A DNA stretch of 64,000 nt from Variibacter gotjawalensis (GTDB lineage: Bacteria; Pseudomonadota; Alphaproteobacteria; Rhizobiales; Xanthobacteraceae). Under the pieces are notes generated by a model, which was not told where the DNA came from, searched no databases, and was given only the letters and a program-made list of their open reading frames with translations. Within the stretch, counting starts at the first letter, position 1; each line of letters starts with the position of its first letter. Position numbers and translations under genes: made by a program. The stretch spans positions 3,611,501-3,675,500 of the forward strand of contig NZ_AP014946.1 of assembly GCF_002355335.1 (NCBI RefSeq), given 5' to 3'. This document shows, piece by piece, positions 16,018-24,494 of this stretch.

Positions 16018-16043
16018 TAGAAATTCCGCATCCCGTCATTGCG

Positions 16044-17576
16044 CTACAACGGCAGATTATCGTGCTTCCGCACCGGCATCTCGACCTTCTTCTCGCGCAG
16101 CATCGCGAGCGCGCGCGCGATGCGGCGGCGGGTCGAATGCGGCTTGATCACTTCGTCGATATAGCCGCGTTCGGCGGCGACGAACGGTGAGAGGAAACGA
16201 TCCTCGTATTCCTTCGTGCGCGCCGCGATCTTCTCGGCATTGCCGATGTCCTGGCGGAAGATGATTTCCACCGCGCCTTTCGCGCCCATCACGGCGATCT
16301 GCGCGGTCGGCCACGCGTAGTTGACGTCGCCGCCGATATGCTTCGACGCCATCACGTCGTAAGCGCCGCCGAAGGCTTTGCGCGTGATGATGGTGACGAG
16401 CGGCACCGTGCATTGCGAATACGCGAACAGGAGCTTCGCGCCGTGCTTGATGAGCCCGCCGTATTCCTGCGCCGTGCCCGGCAGGAAGCCCGGCACGTCG
16501 ACCAGCGTCACGATCGGAATGTTGAACGCATCGCAGAAGCGCACGAAGCGCGCCGCTTTGCGCGATGCATCGGAATCGAGCACGCCGGCGAGCACCATCG
16601 GCTGGTTGGCGACGAAGCCGACGGTCGCGCCCGCAACGCGGCCGAAGCCCGTCACGATATTCTTCGCGAAAGACGTGCCGATCTCGAAGAAGTCGCCCTC
16701 GTCGACGACCTTCAGGATCAGTTCCTTGATGTCGTAGGGTTTGTTCGGATTGTCCGGCACCAGCGTGTCGAGCGAAGGCTCGTCGCGCTCGATGTCGTCG
16801 AACGACGGCCAGGTCGGAACGCCGGAGCCGCAGTTCGACGGCAGGAAGTCGATCAGCCGGCGCATCTGCAGCAGGCATTCGAGATCGTTCTCGAACGCGC
16901 CGTCCGCCACCGCGGATTTCGTCGTGTGCACTGACGCGCCGCCGAGGTCTTCGGCCGTGACGACTTCGTTGGTCACGGTCTTCACGACATCCGGTCCGGT
17001 GACGAACATGTAGCTCGTGTCGCGCACCATGAAGATGAAGTCGGTCATCGCGGGCGAATAGACGTCGCCGCCCGCGCACGGGCCCATGATGACGGATATC
17101 TGCGGGATGACGCCGGATGCGATCACGTTGCGCTTGAACACGTCGCCGTAGCCGCCCAGCGCCGCAACGCCTTCCTGGATGCGCGCGCCGCCGGCATCGA
17201 ACAGGCCGATGATCGGCGCCCGCGACTTCATCGCCATGTCCTGGATCTTGGTAATTTTCGCCGCGTGCGTCTCGGACAGCGAGCCGCCGAACACCGTGAA
17301 GTCTTTTGCGAAGACGAAGACCGTACGGCCGTTGACGGTGCCCCAGCCGGTGACGACGCCGTCGCCCGGGATCTTCTCGCCCTTGTCCATGCCGAAATCG
17401 ACGGCGCGGTGCTGGACGAACATGTCGAACTCTTCGAACGAGTCGCGATCCATCAGAAGTTCGATGCGCTCCCGCGCCGTCAGCTTGCCGCGCGCATGCT
17501 GTGCGTCGATGCGCTTTTCGCCGCCGCCGAGGCGTGCTTTCGCGCGCCGATCTTCCAATCGATCGAGAATGTCCAT
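16044..17576 (-). CDS. pccB: acyl-CoA carboxylase beta subunit (propionyl-CoA carboxylase type)
   Basis: This 510-residue carboxyltransferase moves a carboxyl group from carboxybiotin to propionyl-CoA (or acetyl-CoA) to give methylmalonyl-CoA. Two crotonase-like halves are recognisable: the N-terminal half with [18 protein letters not shown] and [18 protein letters not shown]-like oxyanion elements, and the C-terminal half with [24 protein letters not shown] and [12 protein letters not shown]. The tail [11 protein letters not shown] is typical of Pcc[19 protein letters not shown] at 17576 fits the family N-terminus; the frame is open further upstream but that part is not conserved. The biotinylated alpha subunit is not in the window. 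Confidence 0.88.
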   Translation of the reverse strand: MDILDRLEDRRAKARLGGGEKRIDAQHARGKLTARERIELLMDRDSFEEFDMFVQHRAVDFGMDKGEKIPGDGVVTGWGTVNGRTVFVFAKDFTVFGGSLSETHAAKITKIQDMAMKSRAPIIGLFDAGGARIQEGVAALGGYGDVFKRNVIASGVIPQISVIMGPCAGGDVYSPAMTDFIFMVRDTSYMFVTGPDVVKTVTNEVVTAEDLGGASVHTTKSAVADGAFENDLECLLQMRRLIDFLPSNCGSGVPTWPSFDDIERDEPSLDTLVPDNPNKPYDIKELILKVVDEGDFFEIGTSFAKNIVTGFGRVAGATVGFVANQPMVLAGVLDSDASRKAARFVRFCDAFNIPIVTLVDVPGFLPGTAQEYGGLIKHGAKLLFAYSQCTVPLVTIITRKAFGGAYDVMASKHIGGDVNYAWPTAQIAVMGAKGAVEIIFRQDIGNAEKIAARTKEYEDRFLSPFVAAERGYIDEVIKPHSTRRRIARALAMLREKKVEMPVRKHDNLPL

Positions 17577-17764
17577 GTGCGTTCCAAGCCCTTGTTGGAA
17601 TTCACATAGCGCAACAATGCGCAGGGTCAAACACCTACAACCGCGACCTCTTCCCCCATAACCGACCCTCTGGTATGCAAAATATCAGGCGGGAAAATCC
17701 GGGGGGAGGCGTCGCCGTTCGGAATAACAGCGGCTGCCGGAACGGGCGGCCTTAGGGAGGACTC

Positions 17765-18790
17765 ATGAAGGTCTGCATCTACGGTGCCGGCGCCATCGGC
17801 GGCTATATCGGCGTGATGATGAAGCTCGCCGGCGCGGACGTGTCGCTCGTCGCGCGCGGCGCTCACCTCGAAGCCATCAACCGGGATGGGCTCAAGCTCC
17901 AGATCGGCGGCGAGGAGAAGGTCGCCAAGATGCCGGCGAGTAAGGACCCGGCCGATCTCGGCCCGCAGGATTACGTCATCGTCGCGCTCAAAGCGCATCA
18001 GGCTTGGGAATCGGCGGAGCAGATGAAGCCCCTGCTCGGCCCGAACACGGCGGTCGTCACCGCGCAGAACGGCCTGCCGTGGTGGTATTTCTACGGCTTC
18101 GAAGGCCAGTACGCGAACCGCCGCATCGAGAGCGTCGATCCGGGCGGGCGCCAGTGGAATGCGATCGGGCCGGAGCGCATCATCGGCTGCACGGTCTATC
18201 CGGCGACCGAGATCATCGCGCCGGGCGTCGTGAAGCACATCTCGGGCGACAAGTTCGGCCTCGGCGAGCCGAACCGCAAGGTCACCGAGCGCGCGACAAA
18301 ACTCTCCGAGATGATGGAGAAGTCCGGGCTGAAAGCGCCCGTGATGCCGGAGATCCGCAACGACATCTGGCTCAAGCTGTGGGGCAACCTCTGCTTCAAC
18401 CCGATCTCGGCGTTGACCCGGGCGACGCTCGACATCGTCGCCACCGAGCCCGGCACCCGCGATCTCTCGCGCAACATGATGCTGGAGGCTGAGAAGATCG
18501 GCCGCCGCATCGGCGTCCACTTCCGCGTCGATGTCGAGAAGCGCATCAACGGCGCGGCCCGTGTCGGCGCGCACAAGACCTCGATGCTGCAGGACCTCGA
18601 ACGCGGCCGCCCGCTCGAACTCGACGCCTTGCTGACCTCGGTGCAGGAGCTCGGCCGCCTCGCCGAGGTTGAAACCCCTTATATCGACGCCGTGTTAGCG
18701 CTCACGCAGCAGATGGGACGCAGCCTCGGCGTCTACCCAACCTTCCCGGACGCCGTCATCAACGAAGCGGCCGAAGGCGCGATCGACTAG
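17765..18790 (+). CDS. panE: 2-dehydropantoate 2-reductase family protein
   Basis: This 341-residue protein begins with an NADP-binding fold (KVCIYGAGAIGGYIG) and has the family lysine and asparagine regions (IVALKAHQ, TAQNGLPWW) and the C-terminal helical domain with KLWGNLCFNPISAL and DALLTSVQELGRLAEVETP. It would reduce ketopantoate to pantoate for coenzyme A synthesis. Many genomes hold several paralogues with other 2-oxoacid substrates, so the gene name is tentative. GGAGG precedes the ATG. Divergent from the carboxylase gene. Confidence 0.82.
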   Translation: MKVCIYGAGAIGGYIGVMMKLAGADVSLVARGAHLEAINRDGLKLQIGGEEKVAKMPASKDPADLGPQDYVIVALKAHQAWESAEQMKPLLGPNTAVVTAQNGLPWWYFYGFEGQYANRRIESVDPGGRQWNAIGPERIIGCTVYPATEIIAPGVVKHISGDKFGLGEPNRKVTERATKLSEMMEKSGLKAPVMPEIRNDIWLKLWGNLCFNPISALTRATLDIVATEPGTRDLSRNMMLEAEKIGRRIGVHFRVDVEKRINGAARVGAHKTSMLQDLERGRPLELDALLTSVQELGRLAEVETPYIDAVLALTQQMGRSLGVYPTFPDAVINEAAEGAID

Positions 18791-18799
18791 GCACCGCCT

Positions 18800-18940
18800 G
18801 TCATCCCGGAAGCTGCGAGCTCATGCAGTGAGCTGCGGCTGTCCGGGATCCATATCCCCTGCGCAAATGATCATGCACAGGGAGTATGGATTCCGGGCTC
18901 GCGCAGCTTGCTTCGCAAGCAAGCGCGCCCCGGAATGACC
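18800..18940. repeat. TCATCCCGGAA-family palindromic repeat
   Basis: It opens GTCATCCCGGAAGC and closes CCCCGGAATGAC, with inner pairs around GGGATCCATA / TATGGATTCC. The same family is nested at 7351-7476 and occurs again at 43389-43508. The rest of the gap up to 19104 holds no other feature I can support. Confidence 0.82.
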
Positions 18941-19104
18941 GAGTAAAGCCCCGCCCGCGTCATCGTTTCGTCTCAGGTCGACTGAAATCTGCCACCGGTC
19001 TTTTACCCTGCGCTTTTGAAACCTTTCATGCCGCGCAGAAGTTACTTGGATTCGCGCATAAGGTGTGCGAACGGTGCGCCCACACCTGCCCTGGAGACAT
19101 CGGC

Positions 19105-19983
19105 GTGTTCACGCCTTCCATCAAGCGAGCCACCTTCGGCTTAGCAGTCGCGCTGCTTGCCTTGAGCAGCGCTGCGCCTGCGCGCGCGCAAGGCTTGCTT
19201 GAGTTTCTGTTCGGTGGTCCCTCCTCCAGCGGCGCCAGCCGCCACGACGACAACCCGCGCGCCCGCATCACGGTGACGCCGCGCCGCCACGGCCCCTCGG
19301 CATCGAGCGGCGGCGGCATGGTGTGCGTGCGTCTCTGCGACGGCTACCACTTCCCGCTCACCGCCGGCGTCGACAAGGAGCAAGCCGCGTTCGCGTGCAA
19401 ACTCGGCTGCCCGGGCGCGGAGACGAAAGTGTTCCGTCGTCAAGGCGACGACATCAACAACGCGGTCGCGGACGATCGCAGCGTTTACAAGAAACTCGCC
19501 AACGCAAGCGCTTTCCAGAAATCGAGCAGCGCGACCTGCGGCTGCTTCTCGACGCGCGTATCGAGCGGCCCGGTCTACGACGATCCGACGATGAGGCCCG
19601 GCGACGTCATCATCGTCGACGGCAAAGCGATGACGCTGAAGCCCGGCGCGACGAAGCCATACGACAAGACGGATTATGTCGAAGTCGAGCGTTCGCGCAG
19701 CTTCCCGGCGTCGGTGCGCAACATGCTGCGCGCGAAGCTGCAAGGCGCACCGATTGTCGCGCGTGCCGAGCGCCGGGACCGCGTGCGCTCGACCGCAACG
19801 CCGGACGCACCGTTGTCGCTGTCGCCGTCACACACGCGCGACGGTCTGCGCGTGATCATGCCGTCGCCGTATGACGGCGCACCGGTCGAAACGCCGCCGG
19901 GCGAAGCACCGCTCAAGCAAGCGGCCGTCAGCGGCAATAGCGGTGCAGCGCCTGTCGGGCCGCTAGAGCCGGCCGCCCGCTAA
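19105..19983 (+). CDS. DUF2865 domain protein, secreted
   Basis: This is a 292-residue protein from a GTG start with GGAGA 8 nt upstream; the open frame runs back to 18886 but that part is repeat sequence. A Sec signal (residues 1-28, ending ARAQ) leads to a low-complexity segment and then the DUF2865 domain with MVCVRLCDGYHFPL and ACKLGCPGAETKVFR. Its cysteines probably form disulfides, with another pair in TCGCF. The C-terminal 90 residues are Pro/Ala-rich. The function is unknown; the family is common in Hyphomicrobiales. Its 3' end overlaps that of the convergent LuxR-type gene by 21 bp. Confidence 0.75.
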   Translation: MFTPSIKRATFGLAVALLALSSAAPARAQGLLEFLFGGPSSSGASRHDDNPRARITVTPRRHGPSASSGGGMVCVRLCDGYHFPLTAGVDKEQAAFACKLGCPGAETKVFRRQGDDINNAVADDRSVYKKLANASAFQKSSSATCGCFSTRVSSGPVYDDPTMRPGDVIIVDGKAMTLKPGATKPYDKTDYVEVERSRSFPASVRNMLRAKLQGAPIVARAERRDRVRSTATPDAPLSLSPSHTRDGLRVIMPSPYDGAPVETPPGEAPLKQAAVSGNSGAAPVGPLEPAAR

Positions 19984-20505
19984 GCGCGCGATCAACTCGC
20001 CCTGCCGCCCCGTTCCGGTTTTGCGAAACAGCTCCGCAAGATAAGAACGCGCCGTGCTGACGCGTATACCCTGCCGCTTCGCGGCTTCCGCCAGACTGAG
20101 CCCTTCCATCAGCGCCGCAGCGAGCTTCGCTTCGCCCGGCGTGAAGCGGAACGCCGTCGTCAGCACGTGATCGGGCTGCGCGCGTGGCCCGAACGCACGC
20201 ACGGTCACGAGCATTGAATCGGCGCCGTCGAGGCGCACGAGTTTGAGTGCGAGCGCAGGCTCGCCGTTGATCCCGGCCGGCAGACCGATTTCCGCTGGCC
20301 AATCATCGAGCGCTTTGAAGCATGCCCGAACGCGCGCGCGATCCGCCTCGCGCAGCAGACTGTTGGCTTCGATCAGAACGCCGGAGTCCGACACGATAGC
20401 GGCCGCGATGCCGAGCGCCTCGAGTGTTGCGAGCGCGTTCGCCTCCAGAGCCGTGCAAGGTGCGACGATGCGCGCCCGCGACTGGGAGCAATTCCAAGCC
20501 AGCAT
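19963..20505 (-). CDS. short LuxR-type transcription regulator (PAS-like plus HTH)
   Basis: The 180-residue product has a PAS-like module (ATLEALGIAAAIVSDSGVLIEANSLL) and a C-terminal LuxR-type helix-turn-helix (FTPGEAKLAAALMEGLSLAEAAKRQGI...VSTARSYLAELFRKTG). Full-length relatives, such as the 369-residue one at 58853-59962, have another ~150 residues at the N-terminus, so this looks like a shortened member. The frame extends to 20652 but that part is Arg-rich and lacks the family N-terminus; the start at 20505 is only weakly supported by GGAAC. Divergent from the RTX gene, with a palindrome between them. Confidence 0.65.
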   Translation of the reverse strand: MLAWNCSQSRARIVAPCTALEANALATLEALGIAAAIVSDSGVLIEANSLLREADRARVRACFKALDDWPAEIGLPAGINGEPALALKLVRLDGADSMLVTVRAFGPRAQPDHVLTTAFRFTPGEAKLAAALMEGLSLAEAAKRQGIRVSTARSYLAELFRKTGTGRQGELIARLAGGRL

Positions 20506-20615
20506 GTTTCTGTTCCAACGCCCGGAAGGGGCTTCGGAACGAGAGACGAAAGCCGGCGGCGGAACCGGACATCCGCTATGCCGAAACGTTCGGTGGAAAA
20601 TCTTGCGACGCCCGT

Positions 20616-20631
20616 GTCCGGAAATCCGGAC
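20616..20631. promoter_or_regulatory. GTCCGG-AAAT-CCGGAC palindrome between divergent LuxR and RTX genes
   Basis: A perfect 6-4-6 inverted repeat sits about 60 bp before the RTX gene start and about 110 bp before the LuxR-type start. Part of it recurs as CCGGACATCC 45 bp upstream. Its position suits an operator for the adjacent regulator. Confidence 0.35.
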
Positions 20632-20691
20632 CGATCCCGTCTCTCCTGACAAGCGGTCGCATAACGCGGCCCGCAGTCACGGAGAAACGAC

Positions 20692-21630
20692 ATGGCCAAG
20701 ATCGCAACGACCGCTTTCAGCCCTACGGCGGCGGCAACCTTCAAACCCGTCCTCATGCCGGAGGGCATCGAGCAGGACTTTGCGCCGGCGGCTTTCCCGC
20801 AGGGCCCTATCGTCGTGCGCACCGTGACGATCAACGGCACCGAGGGTGCCGATACTCTCAGCGGAAACTCCGCGATCGCGCAGAAATACGTGATCAACGG
20901 TTTCGGCGGCGACGACACCATCACGGGCAACTCGTTCGCCGACACGCTCAACGGCGGCAGCGGCAACGATCGCCTCTCCGGTGGCGGCGGCAACGACACC
21001 CTGCTCGGCGGCACCGGCGAGGACTCGCTCTACGGCGACGCGGGCGACGACAAGATCTGGGGCGAAGACGGCAACGACTTCCTGGTCGGCGGCGCCGGCA
21101 ACGACGACGTGAACGGCGGCGCCGGCGACGACATCATGCACGGCGACTACTTCGTCCCACGCCCCGGCCCGCGCGGCACGCCGACCGACGGCGGCAACGA
21201 TTACATGTGGGGCGGCGAAGGCAACGATAAGATGTATGGCGGCGCCGGCGATGACGACCTCATCGGCTGGAGCGGCAACGATACGCTCGACGGCGGAACC
21301 GGCAACGACACACTGTCGGGCGGTTCCGGCACCGACAAGCTGTACGGCGGCGAAGGCAACGACCGGCTCGACGGCGGCCTCGGCAATGACGAGATGTGGG
21401 GCGGCGCCGGAGCCGATCTCTTCGCGGTCGACGGCCGGGTCGACGGCATCAACACCTTCGACGTCATCAAAGACTACAGCGCCGCCGAAGGCGACAAGAT
21501 CGCGCTGCACGAAGGCGTCGCTTACTCGGTCAGCGATTCAGCGCTCGGCGCGATGATCGTTGTCGGCGACGACGTCACGCTCGTCTCCGGCGTTCAGGCG
21601 AGCACGCTGCAGTTCGAGTTCTTCGCTTAA
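20692..21630 (+). CDS. RTX (haemolysin-type) calcium-binding repeat protein
   Basis: This 312-residue acidic protein has about 14 glycine/aspartate nonapeptides (GGxGNDxLxGG type) between residues 45 and 245; these form a calcium-filled parallel beta roll. There is no N-terminal Sec signal, as expected for type I secretion, and the C-terminal ~60 residues (FDVIKDYSAAEGDKIALHE to QFEFFA) match the usual C-terminal secretion region. No protease, lipase or toxin domain is present, so it may be a surface or biofilm protein. No type I exporter genes are adjacent. GGAGA precedes the ATG. Confidence 0.88.
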   Translation: MAKIATTAFSPTAAATFKPVLMPEGIEQDFAPAAFPQGPIVVRTVTINGTEGADTLSGNSAIAQKYVINGFGGDDTITGNSFADTLNGGSGNDRLSGGGGNDTLLGGTGEDSLYGDAGDDKIWGEDGNDFLVGGAGNDDVNGGAGDDIMHGDYFVPRPGPRGTPTDGGNDYMWGGEGNDKMYGGAGDDDLIGWSGNDTLDGGTGNDTLSGGSGTDKLYGGEGNDRLDGGLGNDEMWGGAGADLFAVDGRVDGINTFDVIKDYSAAEGDKIALHEGVAYSVSDSALGAMIVVGDDVTLVSGVQASTLQFEFFA

Positions 21631-21637
21631 GGACACA

Positions 21638-21665
21638 AACGGCCGGCGTGAAAGCGTCGGCCGTT
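21638..21665. terminator. bidirectional terminator hairpin between the RTX and ATP12 genes
   Basis: AACGGCCG (21638-21645) and CGGCCGTT (21658-21665) are perfect complements around a 12-nt loop, between convergent genes. The right arm overlaps the ATP12 stop codon. Confidence 0.55.
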
Positions 21666-22440
21666 ACCGCGCGAGAACGAGACTCGCAGCTTTCATCTCG
21701 TCCCAACGAAACGCGCGGCGTTTGAGCGCCATCTCGTCGCGGCCCCACAGCGACATATTCCAATCCTCGTCGACATGCGCGGCCGCCCACGCCTGCTCGG
21801 CATCGAGACGGCCCGCGTTCAGCGCGAGCGCGATCAGCGCCGAGCCCGTCAGCGTCGTGATCGCGTTCGCGGCGCCGAGCCGCCATGTGTCACCCGGGAT
21901 CGCTTTGCGCGCGGCTTCGATCGCATGCGCGGGCTGCTCGACATGCATCACGCCTTCGGCGAGCACGAAGCGCGCACCGAGATCGTCGCGCGCCCAGTTG
22001 AGCAGCGGATCCCAATGCTCGGTCTGCATCGCGACGAGGCCTTCGGGCTCCGGCGCGCGATAGAACAGCATGTCGGTGCCGAGATATTTCTCGATCTCGG
22101 CAGCGACCTCGGCGCGATTATCCGCAACGCCGTCGATGATCGAGTTCGCAAGACGCGTCAGCGGCATCTTCGCTGGATCGATCTCATCCTTCTGCGCATC
22201 CCATTCGGCAACGAGCGCTTCGGCAATCCGGCGATCAGGCGCTCCGAGCAAGCGCTTCGCCGGCGTGCGCACCGAGCGGCCGTCGAGCAGCACCGGAAAA
22301 CCGCCCTCACTTATCTCTCCGACGCTGACGGCCTCATAGAACCGCTTGCGCAACGGCGTGCGCATGCTGCGCCGCGCGGACTCGGTGGGATCATCCCGGT
22401 GCTCGTGGATATCTTCGAAAACGTCTCGCATGCCGGGCAT
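21664..22440 (-). CDS. ATP12-family F1-ATPase assembly chaperone
   Basis: This 258-residue protein matches alphaproteobacterial ATP12: RKRFYEAVSVGEISEGGFPVLLDGRSVRTPAKRLL at the N-terminus, AEWDAQKDEIDPAKMPLTRLANSIIDGV, and the C-terminal LDAEQAWAAAHVDEDWNMSLWGRDEMA. In mitochondria ATP12 binds the F1 alpha subunit before assembly; the bacterial proteins are thought to do the same. An in-frame ATG at 22431 is an equally possible start. Confidence 0.88.
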   Translation of the reverse strand: MPGMRDVFEDIHEHRDDPTESARRSMRTPLRKRFYEAVSVGEISEGGFPVLLDGRSVRTPAKRLLGAPDRRIAEALVAEWDAQKDEIDPAKMPLTRLANSIIDGVADNRAEVAAEIEKYLGTDMLFYRAPEPEGLVAMQTEHWDPLLNWARDDLGARFVLAEGVMHVEQPAHAIEAARKAIPGDTWRLGAANAITTLTGSALIALALNAGRLDAEQAWAAAHVDEDWNMSLWGRDEMALKRRAFRWDEMKAASLVLAR

Positions 22441-22691
22441 GTAACACCCCGTCGGCCGAAATGGGAGACCGGCCGCGCTCTGGCATACCAGAGAAATGCC
22501 GCAGCGCAGCGACGAATGTCGGGATCACAAGGCAGTCATATGACGACTTCTGTTGGACGTTATTCCAAGTCTAAACTAGGATTTGCCAACAACAACTTGG
22601 GCGATTCAACGCCTGAGCGGAGAGGAGATGCTGATGTTCCGCGCGCCCGCGCATCTGGGCACACGGAGCCAAGGCACAAACAAGAGAGTCG

Positions 22692-24494
22692 ATGAAACTC
22701 ACAGACATCTCGCAGCCGAACTACTTCCATAAAGTTGTCGACTGCCAATGGGCCTGCCCCGCTCATACACCCGTCCCCGAATATATCCGACTGATCGCCG
22801 CCGGCCGCTACAGCGACGCCTACATGATCAATTGGAAGTCGAACGTGTTTCCGGGAATTCTCGGACGCACCTGCGACCGCCCGTGCGAACCGGCCTGTCG
22901 GCGCGGCCGCGTCGAAGATGAGCCGGTCGCGATCTGTCGTCTCAAGCGCGTCACCGCCGACCACAAGGAAGACATCCACCACCGCCTGCCGCCGCGCCCG
23001 GAGAAAACGAACGGGAAGCGCATCGCCTTCATCGGCGGCGGCCCCGCGTCTCTGACCGTCGCGCGCGATCTCGCGCCGATGGGTTACGAATGCACGGTGT
23101 TCGAGCGCGATCCGAAAGCCGGCGGCATGATGCGGACGCAGATCCCCAAATTCCGCCTGCCCGATAGTGTCGTGGACGAAGAGACGAATTACATCCTCGA
23201 TCTCGGCGTCAACTTCATCGGCGGCAAATCCATCGACAGCCTGAAGTCTCTCGTTGAGGAAGGCTACGACGCGATCTTCGTCGGCTCCGGCGCGCCGCGC
23301 GGACGCGACCTCGACATTCCGGGCCGCAAGGAAGCCGCCAAGAATGTGCATGTCGGCATCGAGTGGCTCTCGAACGTTTCGTTCGGCCACACGACACAGA
23401 TCGGCAAGCGCGTCGTCGTGCTCGGCGGCGGCAACACCGCGATGGATTGCTGCCGCACAGCTCGCCGTCTCGGCGTTGAACACGTGACGGTCGTCGTCCG
23501 CTCCGGCTTCGACGAGATGAAGGCGTCACCCTGGGAGAAGGAAGACGCGATCCACGAAGACATTCCGATCCGCAACTTCATGGTGCCGAAGTCTTTCACG
23601 CACGAGAACGGCAAGCTCACGGGCGTCATCTTCGAGAAGGTGAAGGCGGAGCGCGACGAGAAGGGCCGCCGCAACCTCGTACCGAGCGGCGAACCCGACG
23701 AACACATTCCGTGCGACGACGTGCTCGTCGCGGTCGGCCAGGAAAATTCGTTCCCCTGGATCGAGCGCGACATCGGCATCGTGTTCGACAAGTGGAACAT
23801 GCCGGTCGTCGACGAACGCACGTTCCAATCGACGCGCCCCGGCATCTTCTTCGGCGGCGACGCAGCGTTCGGCCCGAAGAACATCATCTGGGCCGTCTCG
23901 CACGGCCACGACGCCGCGCTCTCGATCCATAAGCATTGCCAAGGCGAGGACATCACGGTTCGCCCTGAACCGGGCGTCACCATCGTGAGCCAGAAGATGG
24001 GCATTCACGAATGGTCCTACGACAACGAGATCGCGCTCGACGAGCGCTATCGCGTGCCGATGCGCGACAAGGAAATCGCGCTGAAGGATCTGCGCACCGA
24101 AGTCGAACTCGGCTACGACCCGGTGTTGGCGCTGAAGGAAGCTTATCGCTGCTTGAACTGCGACGTGCAGACCGTCTTCACCGGCGAAGTCTGCATCGAG
24201 TGCGACGCCTGCGTCGACATCTGCCCGATGGACTGCATCACCTTCACGGAGAATCGTGAGGAGCACGAGCTGCGCCTGCATCTCAAGGCGCCGGCGAACA
24301 ATCTCAGCCAAGACCTCTACGTCGCCGACAATCTCAAAACCGGCCGCGTGATGGTGAAGGACGAGGACGTCTGCCTCCACTGCGGCCTTTGCGCCGAGCG
24401 TTGCCCCACCGGCGCGTGGGACATGCACAAGTATCTGATCGAAATGACGCACGCAGGAACATCATGTCAGCAGAAGCATCAGACGCACGCGTAA
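22692..24494 (+). CDS. GltD-like NAD(P)H oxidoreductase fused to two [4Fe-4S] ferredoxin domains, partner of the 2-oxoacid oxidoreductase
   Basis: This 600-residue protein has, in order, an N-terminal iron-sulfur domain (CQWACPAHTPVPEY, CDRPCEPACRRG), a first dinucleotide fold (RIAFIGGGPASLTVARDL) for FAD, a second (RVVVLGGGNTAMDC) for NAD(P)H, and GIFFGGDAAFGPKNIIWAVSHGHDAA. A C-terminal bacterial ferredoxin pair follows (CIECDACVDICPMDC at about 500 and CLHCGLCAERCPTGAW at about 560). It is built like the electron-input subunit of glutamate synthase, and should shuttle electrons between NAD(P)H and the low-potential clusters of the KorAB enzyme encoded next. Its stop codon lies 31 bp inside korA, so translation is coupled. 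Confidence 0.85.
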   Translation: MKLTDISQPNYFHKVVDCQWACPAHTPVPEYIRLIAAGRYSDAYMINWKSNVFPGILGRTCDRPCEPACRRGRVEDEPVAICRLKRVTADHKEDIHHRLPPRPEKTNGKRIAFIGGGPASLTVARDLAPMGYECTVFERDPKAGGMMRTQIPKFRLPDSVVDEETNYILDLGVNFIGGKSIDSLKSLVEEGYDAIFVGSGAPRGRDLDIPGRKEAAKNVHVGIEWLSNVSFGHTTQIGKRVVVLGGGNTAMDCCRTARRLGVEHVTVVVRSGFDEMKASPWEKEDAIHEDIPIRNFMVPKSFTHENGKLTGVIFEKVKAERDEKGRRNLVPSGEPDEHIPCDDVLVAVGQENSFPWIERDIGIVFDKWNMPVVDERTFQSTRPGIFFGGDAAFGPKNIIWAVSHGHDAALSIHKHCQGEDITVRPEPGVTIVSQKMGIHEWSYDNEIALDERYRVPMRDKEIALKDLRTEVELGYDPVLALKEAYRCLNCDVQTVFTGEVCIECDACVDICPMDCITFTENREEHELRLHLKAPANNLSQDLYVADNLKTGRVMVKDEDVCLHCGLCAERCPTGAWDMHKYLIEMTHAGTSCQQKHQTHA

